Notes under the pieces: generated by a model
What the model was told of the DNA's origin: nothing
Databases searched by the model: none
What the model saw: the letters and a program-made list of their open reading frames with translations, nothing else
Made by a program: the position numbers and the translations under genes
From: Oscillospiraceae bacterium
Lineage (GTDB): Bacteria > Bacillota > Clostridia > Oscillospirales > Oscillospiraceae
DNA: 60,356 bases
NCBI GenBank assembly: GCA_902765025.1
Contig: CACWYC010000008.1
Location: forward strand, 1 to 60,356
Reading direction: 5' to 3'
Shown: piece after piece, positions 8,527 through 17,203 of the stretch
Layout: every line of letters starts with the position of its first letter
How positions within the stretch are numbered: the stretch's first letter is position 1

Positions 8527-9282
8527 TCACCGCAGCTTGCCGTAGTCACTGTCGGACACCGGCTCCAGCCACTCGTTGCTGGTCTCTTCGCCGGCCACCT
8601 CGATGGCCAGATGGGCGAACCAGCTGTCCGGGGCCGCGCCGTGCCAGTGCTTCACCTCGGCGGGGATGTTGACCACCGTGCCCGGCGTCATCTCCACCGC
8701 CTCCTTGCCCCACTCCTGGTAGTAGCCTCTGCCGCCCACGCACAGCAGCATCTGCCCGCCGCCTCGCCTGGCGTGGTGGACGTGCCAGTTATTGCGGCAG
8801 CCCGGCTCGAAGGTGACGTTGAAGATGGAGACCTGCTCTGTGGACACAGGGGCCAGATAGCTCTGCCCCACAAAGAACTGCCCATAGGGGTTGGGCTCCC
8901 CAATGGGGAAGAAGATGGTGCGCTGGAACTGCTCCTTGTCCGTCAGCGCCGGGGCGTCCTCGTGCCACACCTCCTTTGCCAGGCGGAACACCGCCCAGCC
9001 CTTGGGCCAGCCCACGTACATGGTGGCGTGGGTGATGATGGCGGCGATCTCCTCCTTTGTCACTCCGTGGGCCTTGGCGTTTTGCAGGTGATAGGTGAGG
9101 GAGGCGTCGGTGATGCCGGAGGCCATCAGGGCCACCACCGTGACGATGCACTTGGTCTTTACGTCGATGGCGGTCTCGTTCCACACCTGGCCGAACAGCA
9201 CGTCGTCGTTGAGGCGGGCAAAGGTGGGGGCGAATTCGCCCAACTGCTCCCGGCCTGCCGTCTGTACGATTTTTTCGCTCAT
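8527..9282 (-). CDS. Carboxymuconolactone decarboxylase-family protein fused to a cupin
   Basis: The 251-residue product starts at ATG 9282, where GGAGAA is well placed; the frame opens further upstream but without a ribosome site. Residues 1-110 form an alpha-helical CMD (AhpD-like) domain (TKCIVTVVALMASG, then HLQNAKAHGVTKEEIAAIITHATMYVGWPK in two stretches). It lacks the Cys-X-X-Cys pair of peroxidase-type members. Residues 140-240 form a cupin with metal-ligand motifs NNWHVHHARRGGGQ and VKHWHGAAPDSW. Such fusions are common in gut anaerobes and are usually described as CMD/cupin proteins of unknown substrate. It stands alone and converges on the lipoprotein gene. Confidence 0.85.
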   Translation of the reverse strand: MSEKIVQTAGREQLGEFAPTFARLNDDVLFGQVWNETAIDVKTKCIVTVVALMASGITDASLTYHLQNAKAHGVTKEEIAAIITHATMYVGWPKGWAVFRLAKEVWHEDAPALTDKEQFQRTIFFPIGEPNPYGQFFVGQSYLAPVSTEQVSIFNVTFEPGCRNNWHVHHARRGGGQMLLCVGGRGYYQEWGKEAVEMTPGTVVNIPAEVKHWHGAAPDSWFAHLAIEVAGEETSNEWLEPVSDSDYGKLR

Positions 9283-9480
9283 GTATACGTTCTCCTTTAC
9301 ATTGTATTGTCCCTCACCCCGGCAGCCGCAGCGGGCGACCGCAGGCGAGATCATAAACGGTTAGATACGATAACTTATCCCGCCTCCCCCATGGCAGCAC
9401 GCTGCGTTTCCGTCGCGGCGGTGCAGAGGCAGACACCGAACGGGAAGGAGGGAGCGATCAAAAAGCGACCCCGGCGCCCC

Positions 9481-11943
9481 TCACCTCGGCTTGACCACGA
9501 TCAGCCGCACCTCCAGCATGTCCAGCATGGCGTCCAGCCGCAGTACGCCGTCCTCGGCGGCCACCGTATATTTGTTGATGGCCGGGACGGACCGGGCGGC
9601 CAGGGTGTCCAACTCCGGGCCGTCATTCAGCGCCATGGCGCCCATGGCGAGCCATTGGTCAAAGGCGCTGCCGGAGGAGCGGTTGATCACCGTTTCGGTG
9701 ACGATATAGTCCCCCGGCTTCATGTCGCTGATGTGGAGGTGCACGTCCAGAAGCTGCTCCGGGGAGAAGGGCGTATAGCGCTCGGTGAAGGTCATGTCGA
9801 AGCGCTCCCCCTGGGCGTAGAGGTGGGAGAAGTGGCGGTAGTGATACAGCATGATCCGGTAGCTCTCGCCCTGCCGGGTCGCAAACCAGCCCTCGCCCCG
9901 GCCCAGCAGGGTGTCGCCCAGCTGCCGTAGCAGCGTGAAGGCGTAATAGCCGGCCTTGGGTACGCCGTTTGCGGTAAACAGGCCCAGCCCGCCGAAGAAC
10001 ATCTCCTCCGGCTGGGCGGCCTCGCCCATCCAATCGGTTAGCGACCAGTAGGAAAAGCTCTCCAGCCGGTCGTAGTTTTCCAGAATGTTTTTGACGATGT
10101 AGCAGGACTTGAAGCAGGTGTCGTTCAGGAGGTCCTGCTGGCTGGGGGTGTTGTTCCACTCGGTGAGGAACAGGGGCATGGCGTCCGCGCCCAGCTGATG
10201 GCGCTCGCTGCGGACCTGGGTGACAAAGCCGCTGAGTCCGTCGGTGCTCTCCCGCAGCGCCATGGACGCGGTGAAGCCGAAGGCCTCCTGCCCGCCCTCG
10301 CTCTCGTTGAAGACCAGGTCATAGTAGCAGAAGTTGAGGAAATCCGGGGTGCAGTCCTGCTCCCGGCACCACTGCAGGAAGGGGATATACCAGTTCCGGT
10401 AGCCCGGCTGCATCAGGTAGTAGGTGGACGGCGCGCCGAAGAAAAGCCCCCGGTCGCACTCCTTCACCGCCCGGAACGTGGCGCGGTAGAACTGGTAAAA
10501 GGCCTCGTCGCCGGAAAAGCCGTACATACTGTCCGTCGTGTCCGGCTGGTGCCACACGGAGAAGAACCACTGGCGCAGCTCCTCCCGGCCGTAGCGCTCC
10601 TGCAGATGGCGAATCAGGGCCGAGACAAGCTCGCTCCACCTGTCCAGGCTGGCCGGCTCACTGACCAGATAGCCGAAGAGCCGCCGGCGGTTTTTGGCCA
10701 GGGCCTCCGGCATAAAGGATAGCTGCACGAAGGGTCGCAGCCCGATGGAGAGCAAAAAGTCCACCACCTTGTCCACGTAGGCAAAGCTGTAAGCGTCCTT
10801 TCCCTCGGTGTCCTGGAAATAGATGTGCATATCATCCGACAGGATGCCGTTGAACTTGATGGTGCGAAAGCCCACCTCCCGCTGCACCCGGCGCAGCAGC
10901 TGCTGCACGTCCGCCGACAGGATGGCCGAGGCGCTGGTGGTGCCGATCATGGTCCGCCAGCTGTGCCGCAGCGTGGCTACCCGCTTCTGGGCGCTGAGGG
11001 AGGCGCGGCAGGAGATGGCCTGCTGTGCGGTTTCTCCCGGAGGGGCGTCCAGATATTTTTTCAGGCTCGCCATGTAGTCGTGCTGCTCCACCTGCAGGAC
11101 AGCCGCCTCCTTGGCGGGCTTTTTCCGGGCCTGGCGGCGGTAGATGCTGGGCAGCACGCCGTATTCCCTGCGAAAGGCCTGCACGAAGGCGTGACTGTTG
11201 GGAAAGCCAGCGTTGGACGACACCGTCTCGATGGTGTCGTCGGTTTTCAGCAGCGCCTCCACCGCGTGGTTGAGGCGCACCCGGGTGAGATAGCCGAGAA
11301 AACTGACGCCGAACTGCTTATCGAAAAATTTGGACAGGTAGGGGGCGGACAGATGCACGCAGTCGGCCAGCTGCCGCAGGGTCAGCTCCTCCTGGTAGCG
11401 CTGGCTGATGATGCGGCTGATGTCCGCCATGCGGGCGGCATAGCGGTGGGCCCGCTGGTTCCGGGCCTCCGAGTCCTCCACCCGGAAGTTCTGATACATC
11501 ACGTCCATTACCTCATAGATGATGGACCGGTTGCGCAGCTCATAGCCCAGCCGCCGCTGGGCGCTGTTTTTCACCAGGCGGGCGATCAGACGGCGCAGGG
11601 CGTCAAAGGCGGCGCTGTTCCCCTGGAGGACGCTGTTGCAGACAAAATCCGGGTGCTTGGGCTCCGGCAGCGTGCGCTCGAAAAAGCTCTGCTCGAACTG
11701 CACGGTGATCAGCGTGCAGTCCTGGCCCACGAAGGCGTGGGGCACTCTGGCGTCGATGGAGAACACGTCGTCGGCCCCGGCGGTGAAGGTATCTGTGCCC
11801 GCCGTCACCTGGCAGGTACCCGACAGGATCATATCCAGCTCAAAAGCATCGTGCACATGGGCCTCGGTGACGCCCAGCCGCCGCATGGTGCAGCGCAGAT
11901 GGCTGTCCTCGTCAAAGCGGATGACGGTATAGGTCTGGGGCAT
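9481..11943 (-). CDS. AraC-family regulator fused to a GH39-like domain
   Basis: The 820-residue protein has an N-terminal sugar-sensing cupin (about 1-150), an AraC DNA-binding domain (about 170-275; LTLRQLADCVHLSAPYLSKF, then the VLPSIYRR end motif) and, from about residue 330, a (beta/alpha)8 domain like GH39 beta-xylosidases. The usual GH39 acid/base motif W-N-E-P-N reads W-H-Q-P-D here (His465, Gln466), so the catalytic Glu is missing. The putative nucleophile Glu595 in LFLTEWNNTP is kept. This points to a ligand-binding rather than hydrolysing domain. The gene diverges from the ABC importer at 12329, its probable target. It has its own promoter and AGGAGG ribosome site. Confidence 0.88.
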   Translation of the reverse strand: MPQTYTVIRFDEDSHLRCTMRRLGVTEAHVHDAFELDMILSGTCQVTAGTDTFTAGADDVFSIDARVPHAFVGQDCTLITVQFEQSFFERTLPEPKHPDFVCNSVLQGNSAAFDALRRLIARLVKNSAQRRLGYELRNRSIIYEVMDVMYQNFRVEDSEARNQRAHRYAARMADISRIISQRYQEELTLRQLADCVHLSAPYLSKFFDKQFGVSFLGYLTRVRLNHAVEALLKTDDTIETVSSNAGFPNSHAFVQAFRREYGVLPSIYRRQARKKPAKEAAVLQVEQHDYMASLKKYLDAPPGETAQQAISCRASLSAQKRVATLRHSWRTMIGTTSASAILSADVQQLLRRVQREVGFRTIKFNGILSDDMHIYFQDTEGKDAYSFAYVDKVVDFLLSIGLRPFVQLSFMPEALAKNRRRLFGYLVSEPASLDRWSELVSALIRHLQERYGREELRQWFFSVWHQPDTTDSMYGFSGDEAFYQFYRATFRAVKECDRGLFFGAPSTYYLMQPGYRNWYIPFLQWCREQDCTPDFLNFCYYDLVFNESEGGQEAFGFTASMALRESTDGLSGFVTQVRSERHQLGADAMPLFLTEWNNTPSQQDLLNDTCFKSCYIVKNILENYDRLESFSYWSLTDWMGEAAQPEEMFFGGLGLFTANGVPKAGYYAFTLLRQLGDTLLGRGEGWFATRQGESYRIMLYHYRHFSHLYAQGERFDMTFTERYTPFSPEQLLDVHLHISDMKPGDYIVTETVINRSSGSAFDQWLAMGAMALNDGPELDTLAARSVPAINKYTVAAEDGVLRLDAMLDMLEVRLIVVKPR

Positions 11944-11967
11944 GGCGCATCAACCTCCTTTTCCCTT

Positions 11968-11996
11968 ATAATAACACAGAGTAGGCAAAAATCAAA
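11968..11996 (-). promoter_or_regulatory. Candidate promoter of the AraC-GH39 gene
   Basis: On the minus strand TTTGAT (complement of 11991-11996) is followed after 17 bp by TATTAT (complement of 11968-11973), 25 nt before the start codon. Confidence 0.5.
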
Positions 11997-12328
11997 GGTA
12001 ATTCTGCGCAATACCCGCCTGGTAGATTAAAAATCAGATGTTATTCCGCCTGAACTCTCGTTCATCAGTTTCTTATCGCCCACCCGGCGGGTGGTATCGG
12101 CAGGGAATCCGGCCCGTTTTTTTGGCAGTTTCCCTAAAAAAGAGGGGTGTCGTTCCTCCGCTTTTCACAAAAACCTCTGCTTTTTATCCTGTTTTCCCGG
12201 CAATCCGGGGCGCGGCGGGGCGCCTTGCTTTTTTGCCCTGAAAGGCGGAAAGATTTTGAGGAAAAAACGATAAGGGAAATATGGCGCGTTTTTCATGGGG
12301 AAAATACAATATTTCCAGAGGTGAGACT
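11997..12328. other. Regulatory gap between AraC-GH39 and the ABC importer operon
   Basis: No gene is visible. The region holds a short GC hairpin (CACCC-GGC-GGGTG near 12080) followed by a T run at 12117-12123, then AT-rich sequence with an 8-bp inverted repeat (GGAAATAT at 12275, ATATTTCC at 12309) just before the ribosome site of the ABC ATPase gene. The leader may contain an attenuator, but I could not define alternative folds. Confidence 0.35.
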
Positions 12329-13831
12329 ATGAAAACTCCCATCCTGGAAATGAAGCATATCCGCAAGACATTTGCCAGCACGGTGGCGCTGGGCGACGTG
12401 GATCTGAACGTCTACCCCGGTGAGATCCGCGGGCTGATCGGAGAAAACGGCTCCGGCAAGTCCACCATCTCCTCCATCGCGGCCGGCATGCAGAAGGCCG
12501 ACAGCGGCGAGATGCGCTATCACGGTGACAGCTGGAATCCCGTCAGCATGATCGACGCTCTCAGCAAGGGCATCGGCATGATCGTGCAGGAGAGCGGTAC
12601 CATTCAGGGCGTCTCCGTGGCGGAAAACCTGTTTCTCGGTGAGACGAAGCAGTTTCCCGGCCCCTTCGGCACCATCGACCGCAAGGCGATGAACGCCAAA
12701 GCCGACGAGGCGCTGCAGGCCATCGGTGTGAAAAACGTCTCGGGCGCAACGCCCATGGGCGCGCTGGACTTCCAGACGCGCAAGCTTGTGGAGATCGCCA
12801 AGGTGGTCATGAAAGACCCGGAGATCCTGGTCGTAGACGAGACCACAACGGCTCTTTCGCAGGAGGGGCGCAGCATTCTCTACACGCTGATGAAAAAGCT
12901 CCGGGATGAGGGCAAAGCGGTGCTCTTCATCTCCCATGATCTGGATGAGATCATGGAGGTCTGCGACACGCTGACCGTCCTGCGGGACGGCGCCATCATC
13001 CGCCACTTTACGAAAGACGAGTTCGACGCCGACGCGATCCGCACCAGCATGATCGGACGCGAGTTGCAGGGCGACTACTACCGCAGCGACTATACCCCCT
13101 CCCACCTGGAGGAAGTGGCGGTGAAGGCCGAGCACATCAGCCTCGGCGAGGCGCTGCAGGACGTGAGCATCACCGTCTACAAGGGCGAGATCGTGGGCAT
13201 CGGCGGCCTGAGCCACTGCGGGATGCACCCGCTGGGCAAGATCCTCTTCGGCGCCGTCAAGCCCGACAGCGGCGAGGTGGTCACTGGAGATGGCGTGAAG
13301 GTCACCAGCGAGACCGTGGCCATGAAGCAGGCCTTCGGCTACGTGTCCAAGGATCGGGACGTGGAGTCCCTGTCGCTGACCGCCAGCATCCGCGACAATA
13401 TCGCCATCGCGGGCATGGAAAAGTACGCGGTCAACAACTTTCTCATGCTCAACAGCCGCGAGAAGGTCTATGTGGATAAACAGATCTCCGATCTATCCAT
13501 CAAATGCGCCGACCGGGATCAGGCCGTCAGCCAGCTCTCCGGCGGCAACAAGCAGAAGGTGGTCTTCGGCAAGTGGATCGGCCGCGGCAGCGAGGTGCTG
13601 ATTCTGGACTGCCCCACCCGCGGTGTGGACATCGGCGTTAAGCGCGCCATGTACCAGCTGATGACCGAGCTGAAGAACGAGGGTAAGTCCATCGTCATGA
13701 TCTCCGAGGAGATGCCGGAGCTCATGGGCATGAGCGACCGTCTCATCATCATGAAGGACGGCAGGATCACCCATGAGTTTGCCCGCAGCACTTCTCTCTC
13801 CGACGCGGAGATCATCCAGTACATGATTTAA
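12329..13831 (+). CDS. Ribose/galactose-type sugar ABC transporter, double ATPase subunit
   Basis: The 500-residue protein has two ATP-binding domains in one chain, as in RbsA/MglA/XylG. I start it at ATG 12329 (AGAGGTGAG upstream) rather than at 12281. The first domain has a good Walker A (GENGSGKST, 38-46) and Walker B (EILVVDETTTAL), but a poor signature (LDFQTRKLVEIAK in place of LSGGQ). The second has a poor Walker A (GGLSHCGMHPLGK) but a consensus LSGGNKQKVVFGKW signature. One consensus composite ATP site is therefore expected, plus one degenerate site, the known pattern of this family. It is the first gene of an operon with two permeases and a binding protein. Confidence 0.9.
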   Translation: MKTPILEMKHIRKTFASTVALGDVDLNVYPGEIRGLIGENGSGKSTISSIAAGMQKADSGEMRYHGDSWNPVSMIDALSKGIGMIVQESGTIQGVSVAENLFLGETKQFPGPFGTIDRKAMNAKADEALQAIGVKNVSGATPMGALDFQTRKLVEIAKVVMKDPEILVVDETTTALSQEGRSILYTLMKKLRDEGKAVLFISHDLDEIMEVCDTLTVLRDGAIIRHFTKDEFDADAIRTSMIGRELQGDYYRSDYTPSHLEEVAVKAEHISLGEALQDVSITVYKGEIVGIGGLSHCGMHPLGKILFGAVKPDSGEVVTGDGVKVTSETVAMKQAFGYVSKDRDVESLSLTASIRDNIAIAGMEKYAVNNFLMLNSREKVYVDKQISDLSIKCADRDQAVSQLSGGNKQKVVFGKWIGRGSEVLILDCPTRGVDIGVKRAMYQLMTELKNEGKSIVMISEEMPELMGMSDRLIIMKDGRITHEFARSTSLSDAEIIQYMI

Positions 13832-13844
13832 GGAGGAAAGAAAC

Positions 13845-14834
13845 ATGGATAACGAAGCCATCCTCCGGAAATATAAACGGCGCCAGCGGCTCATCGACAT
13901 TCTGCCCGTCGTCGCGCTGGCCGCCCTCTTTGCCATTCTTGTGGCCACCGTCCAGTCCAAGGGCTACCGGCTGGACATGTACCTGAAGATCGTCTTCAAC
14001 GAAGGTGTGGTGTTGGCGGTGGTGGCCACCGGCGCGGTATTCATCTACACCCTGGGCTCCTTCGATATCAGCCTTGGCGCGTCCACCCTTTTTTCCGCGA
14101 CACTGGGCGTCATGACCTACAACGCGACACAGAGCCTTCCGCTGATGATCCTGGTCATCTTCGGCGTGGCCGTGGGCTGCTCGCTCTTAAGCTCCGTGCT
14201 GGCCTCGGTGTTCCACATTCCCGTGTTCGTCACGACGGTCGCCATGATGAGCGTGCTCTCGGCGATCGCGGCTCAGATCATCACCACCAACGGCGGCGCG
14301 GTGGGCGGCATTTCGATTCCCTCGGCGCTGGTCAAGCCCCTGGACAACATGGGCTTCAAGATCGCCGTACTGGCCGTCTTCTGGCTGATCTGCTTCTTCG
14401 TGTTCGATTTCACCAAGATCGGCCGCAAGCAGAAGTTTCTGGGCGGCAACCCCGTTTGCGCCCAGCTCACCGGCATCCAGGTGAACAAATACGCCATCAT
14501 CGCCTTCGTCATGGCGGGTATCGGCGTGGGCCTCGGCGCTTTCCTGACGCTGGTGTATACGCCCTCGGTCACGGCGACCACGGCGGGCAGCATCGGCATG
14601 AACATTGTCGTGGCTATCGTCTTCGGCGGCATGCCCATCTCCGGCGGACCCCGCTCCCGCATCTACTCGGCCCTGGTGGGCGGCTTCAGCTACATTTTGC
14701 TGAACAACATCCTGAAGCTCCTCATCGACTCCAACATCGGCTACGGCGTGAGTCAGATCGTTTCGGCGGTCTTCTTCCTGGCAGTGGTCTACGTCACCGG
14801 CCTCAACTACCGCAGTCAGATGCTTCCCCGGTAA
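13845..14834 (+). CDS. Sugar ABC transporter permease 1 (RbsC-like)
   Basis: A 329-residue BPD_transp_2 family permease with about eight to ten membrane segments. Family landmarks are FDISLGASTLFSATLG near residue 70 and GSIGMNIVVAIVFGGMPISGG near 250. A GGAGG site lies 7 nt before the ATG, and only 13 nt separate it from the ATPase gene. It probably pairs with the second permease at 16156 to form the membrane channel. Confidence 0.9.
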   Translation: MDNEAILRKYKRRQRLIDILPVVALAALFAILVATVQSKGYRLDMYLKIVFNEGVVLAVVATGAVFIYTLGSFDISLGASTLFSATLGVMTYNATQSLPLMILVIFGVAVGCSLLSSVLASVFHIPVFVTTVAMMSVLSAIAAQIITTNGGAVGGISIPSALVKPLDNMGFKIAVLAVFWLICFFVFDFTKIGRKQKFLGGNPVCAQLTGIQVNKYAIIAFVMAGIGVGLGAFLTLVYTPSVTATTAGSIGMNIVVAIVFGGMPISGGPRSRIYSALVGGFSYILLNNILKLLIDSNIGYGVSQIVSAVFFLAVVYVTGLNYRSQMLPR

Positions 14835-14894
14835 GCTAACGCAAAAGCGTTTCCTTAATAGATCAACGAAAAAATGAAAAATGGAGGAACAAAC

Positions 14895-16052
14895 ATGAAA
14901 AAAGCACTTGCTCTGATTCTGGCGCTGGTCATGGTGCTGGCGCTGGCCGCCTGCGGCAGCAGCGCTCCCGCCGCCAACAACGACGCGCCCGCTGCGGACA
15001 GCGGTAAGACCGTGAAGATCGGCGTTCTGGTCTCCGACGTCTCCGGCGAAGAAGCTCTCGGCTTCCGTGCCTACTATGAGAACTACATCGCCAAGAACTA
15101 CAATGTGGAGTTCACCTACACCGAGCAGCTCGAGGACGCCGCCGCTGAGAAGGCCGCCATCGAGAAGTTCGCCGCCCAGGGCTACGACGCCATCCTCTCC
15201 CTGGCCGCTTCCGACCGTACCACCCAGATCGAGACCTGCGAGGCCAACGGCCTGTATTACGCTGTTGTCTCCGGCATGCTGGACGACGCTCAGTTTGAGC
15301 AGTTCAAGTCCAACGAGCATTTTGTCGGTCAGATCGGCCCCAGCATGGACACCGAGTTTGAAGCCGGTTACGCCATGGGCAAATACTTCGCCGATCAGGG
15401 CGCCAAGACCGTGGGCATCTACGGTGCCTTCATTCCCAACCCCATGCACGTCTACCGTACCGCCGGCGTTCTGGCGGGCCTTGGCTGCACCTATGGCGGC
15501 GCCTCCGATAAGGACGGTATTGCCGGTCAGCTCTTCGGCGACCAGGGCGTGGATATGAGCAAGGTCCAGTGCGGCGATACCCAGATCATCGGCTACTTCC
15601 AGGGCTTTGGCGACACCACCTTTGACGAGCTCTTCGCCATCATCGGCCAGCAGCCCGACGCCTTCCTGTCCGTCGGCATGGCTACCACCTTCTTTGCCGA
15701 TTCTCTCAACGGCGCGAACATCCCCTACAGCGACATCGACTCCTTCACCTCCGGCAACGCTGCCAATATGGCGGACGGCACCCTCGTGTACCTCGCCGGT
15801 AAGTACTCCTCCAGCATCGGCCCCATCTTCGCCGCCACGCTCAATGCCGTCAACGGCAATCCCATCCGTGACGCCCAGGGCAACGCCCTCTCCATCAGCC
15901 AGGGCTATCTGGTCGCCACCGACAGCGAGACCTTTGACAACATTTTCAACGGCGACAAGGGCGACAGCCCCATCTTCTCCAAGGACCTGCTCGACACCGT
16001 GATCGGTGCGGTTTCCTACGACGATTTCGTCTCTCTCGTCGAGAGCAAGTAA
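14895..16052 (+). CDS. Sugar ABC transporter substrate-binding lipoprotein (PBP1 type)
   Basis: The 385-residue lipoprotein starts at ATG 14895 (GGAGG upstream), with signal MKKALALILALVMVLALAAC and the lipid-anchored Cys at residue 20. The mature part has a type-1 periplasmic-binding fold (KIGVLVSDVSGEEALGF, then FAAQGYDAILSLAASDRT and the hinge-side GAKTVGIYGAF). Such proteins capture monosaccharides or short sugars outside the cell and deliver them to the permeases. Unusually it is encoded between the two permease genes. The ligand is unknown; the linked GH3, pgmB and GH78-like genes suggest a gluco- or rhamno-saccharide. Confidence 0.88.
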   Translation: MKKALALILALVMVLALAACGSSAPAANNDAPAADSGKTVKIGVLVSDVSGEEALGFRAYYENYIAKNYNVEFTYTEQLEDAAAEKAAIEKFAAQGYDAILSLAASDRTTQIETCEANGLYYAVVSGMLDDAQFEQFKSNEHFVGQIGPSMDTEFEAGYAMGKYFADQGAKTVGIYGAFIPNPMHVYRTAGVLAGLGCTYGGASDKDGIAGQLFGDQGVDMSKVQCGDTQIIGYFQGFGDTTFDELFAIIGQQPDAFLSVGMATTFFADSLNGANIPYSDIDSFTSGNAANMADGTLVYLAGKYSSSIGPIFAATLNAVNGNPIRDAQGNALSISQGYLVATDSETFDNIFNGDKGDSPIFSKDLLDTVIGAVSYDDFVSLVESK

Positions 16053-16074
16053 TCCCGGCTCAAGACAATAAACC

Positions 16075-16139
16075 TGTCATCCTGAGGAGCGGAGCGACGA
16101 AGGATCTAAAAAAGATCCTTCGCTTCGCTCAGGATGACA
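16075..16139. repeat. Dispersed palindromic repeat within the ABC operon
   Basis: TGTCATCCTGAG...GGATCT and its imperfect complement AGATCCTTCG...CAGGATGACA form a long hairpin around a short A-rich loop. The core (ATCCTGAG with AAGGATCT) resembles a short palindromic repeat scattered through many bacterial genomes. It lies between the binding-protein stop and the second permease, where it could lower downstream expression or protect the upstream mRNA. Confidence 0.75.
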
Positions 16140-16155
16140 AAAGCGGAGGTGCCCC

Positions 16156-17145
16156 ATGAAGACAAGCAAGAAAATCATCGGAACGCTGGCGATCCCCGTG
16201 ATCGTGGCGGCCATCCTGCTGATCCTCTGTGCCGCAAGCGGCAAGAGCATGATCTCCAGCCGTACCAGCTTCAATTACTTTGTGCTGTACGCGGCCATCG
16301 TTATGATCACCACGATGGCGCTCTCCATCAACCTGGGCAGCGGCCGCTTCGACTTTTCCCTGGGCGCCATGGCTGTGCTGGCCTCGGTGCTCTCGGCAAA
16401 GCTGAGCTATGCGCTGCTCTCGGGCGGCGCGGGCAGCGCGGTGCTGATGCTCTGCCTGAATATCGTCTTCGGCGCGCTGCTGGGTCTTGCCTCCGGCGCT
16501 CTCTATGTGACACTGCGCATCCCGCCCATCATCACCTCTCTGGGCGTGACGCTCATTTATGAAGGGATTACGTTTACCATCACCGGCGGTAAGTATGTCA
16601 TGAATGAGGTGCGCAACGCCTCCATGACCGCCTTTGCGGGCAACTGGTACTGGCCGCTTCTTATCATCGCCGTGGTGCTGGCCCTGATCGTCTATCTCTT
16701 TGACCACACCCGCTTTGGCTATGACTACAAGGCTCTGCAGAGCGGGCAGAAGGTGGCTGTGAACACCGGCATCCGCGAAGTGCCCAACGCCATCTGGTGC
16801 TACGTGATCTGCGGTGCGCTGATGGGCATCGTGGGCTTCCTCAACGTGGCCCGCAGCTCCAACATCAACGGCGGCAGCCTGAACTTCGGCTCCATCGGCA
16901 TCATGTTTACCGCCTTTCTCCCCATGTTCATCGGCGGCTACATCGGCCGCTTCTCCAACGACAAGCTGGGCTATCTGATGGCCGCCCTCTGCATGTCCAT
17001 GCTCAACTCCACCTTCGCGGCCTTCTCCAACGAGATCAGCGCCTCCGCCCAGTCCATCATCAACGCGGTGCTGCTGGTGGTCTTCCTGATCTATCTCAAC
17101 AACGAAGGCCTGCTGAAGAAGATCCTCTCTCCGAAAAAAGCCTGA
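16156..17145 (+). CDS. Sugar ABC transporter permease 2 (RbsC-like)
   Basis: A second 329-residue BPD_transp_2 permease, with the motif SINLGSGRFDFSLGAMAVLA near residue 65 and a conserved late loop (NFGSIGIMFTAFLPMFIGGY). It differs clearly from permease 1, so the importer is probably a heterodimer. Its ribosome site (AGGTG) is weaker than those of the upstream genes and immediately follows the dispersed hairpin repeat, suggesting lower expression than the binding protein. Confidence 0.9.
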   Translation: MKTSKKIIGTLAIPVIVAAILLILCAASGKSMISSRTSFNYFVLYAAIVMITTMALSINLGSGRFDFSLGAMAVLASVLSAKLSYALLSGGAGSAVLMLCLNIVFGALLGLASGALYVTLRIPPIITSLGVTLIYEGITFTITGGKYVMNEVRNASMTAFAGNWYWPLLIIAVVLALIVYLFDHTRFGYDYKALQSGQKVAVNTGIREVPNAIWCYVICGALMGIVGFLNVARSSNINGGSLNFGSIGIMFTAFLPMFIGGYIGRFSNDKLGYLMAALCMSMLNSTFAAFSNEISASAQSIINAVLLVVFLIYLNNEGLLKKILSPKKA

Positions 17146-17159
17146 AAATGAAAAGTAAC

Positions 17160-17178
17160 GGGCGGCCAATGGCCGCCC
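17160..17178 (+). other. Small intercistronic hairpin before the GH3 gene
   Basis: GGGCGGCC and its complement flank a 3-nt loop. No T run follows; it precedes the GH3 ribosome site (GGGAGG) by 13 nt, so read-through is expected. Confidence 0.45.
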
Positions 17179-17203
17179 ATTCCAATACACGGGAGGTTTC
17201 CCT

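Noticed and set aside
12054..12123. Riboswitch in the ABC operon leader
   Set aside because: A hairpin and a T run are present, but I could not match a known aptamer core or alternative pairing.
14835..14894. CcpA catabolite-response site near GCAAAAGCGTTTCC
   Set aside because: At least three mismatches to the cre consensus, in conserved positions, so I did not annotate it.
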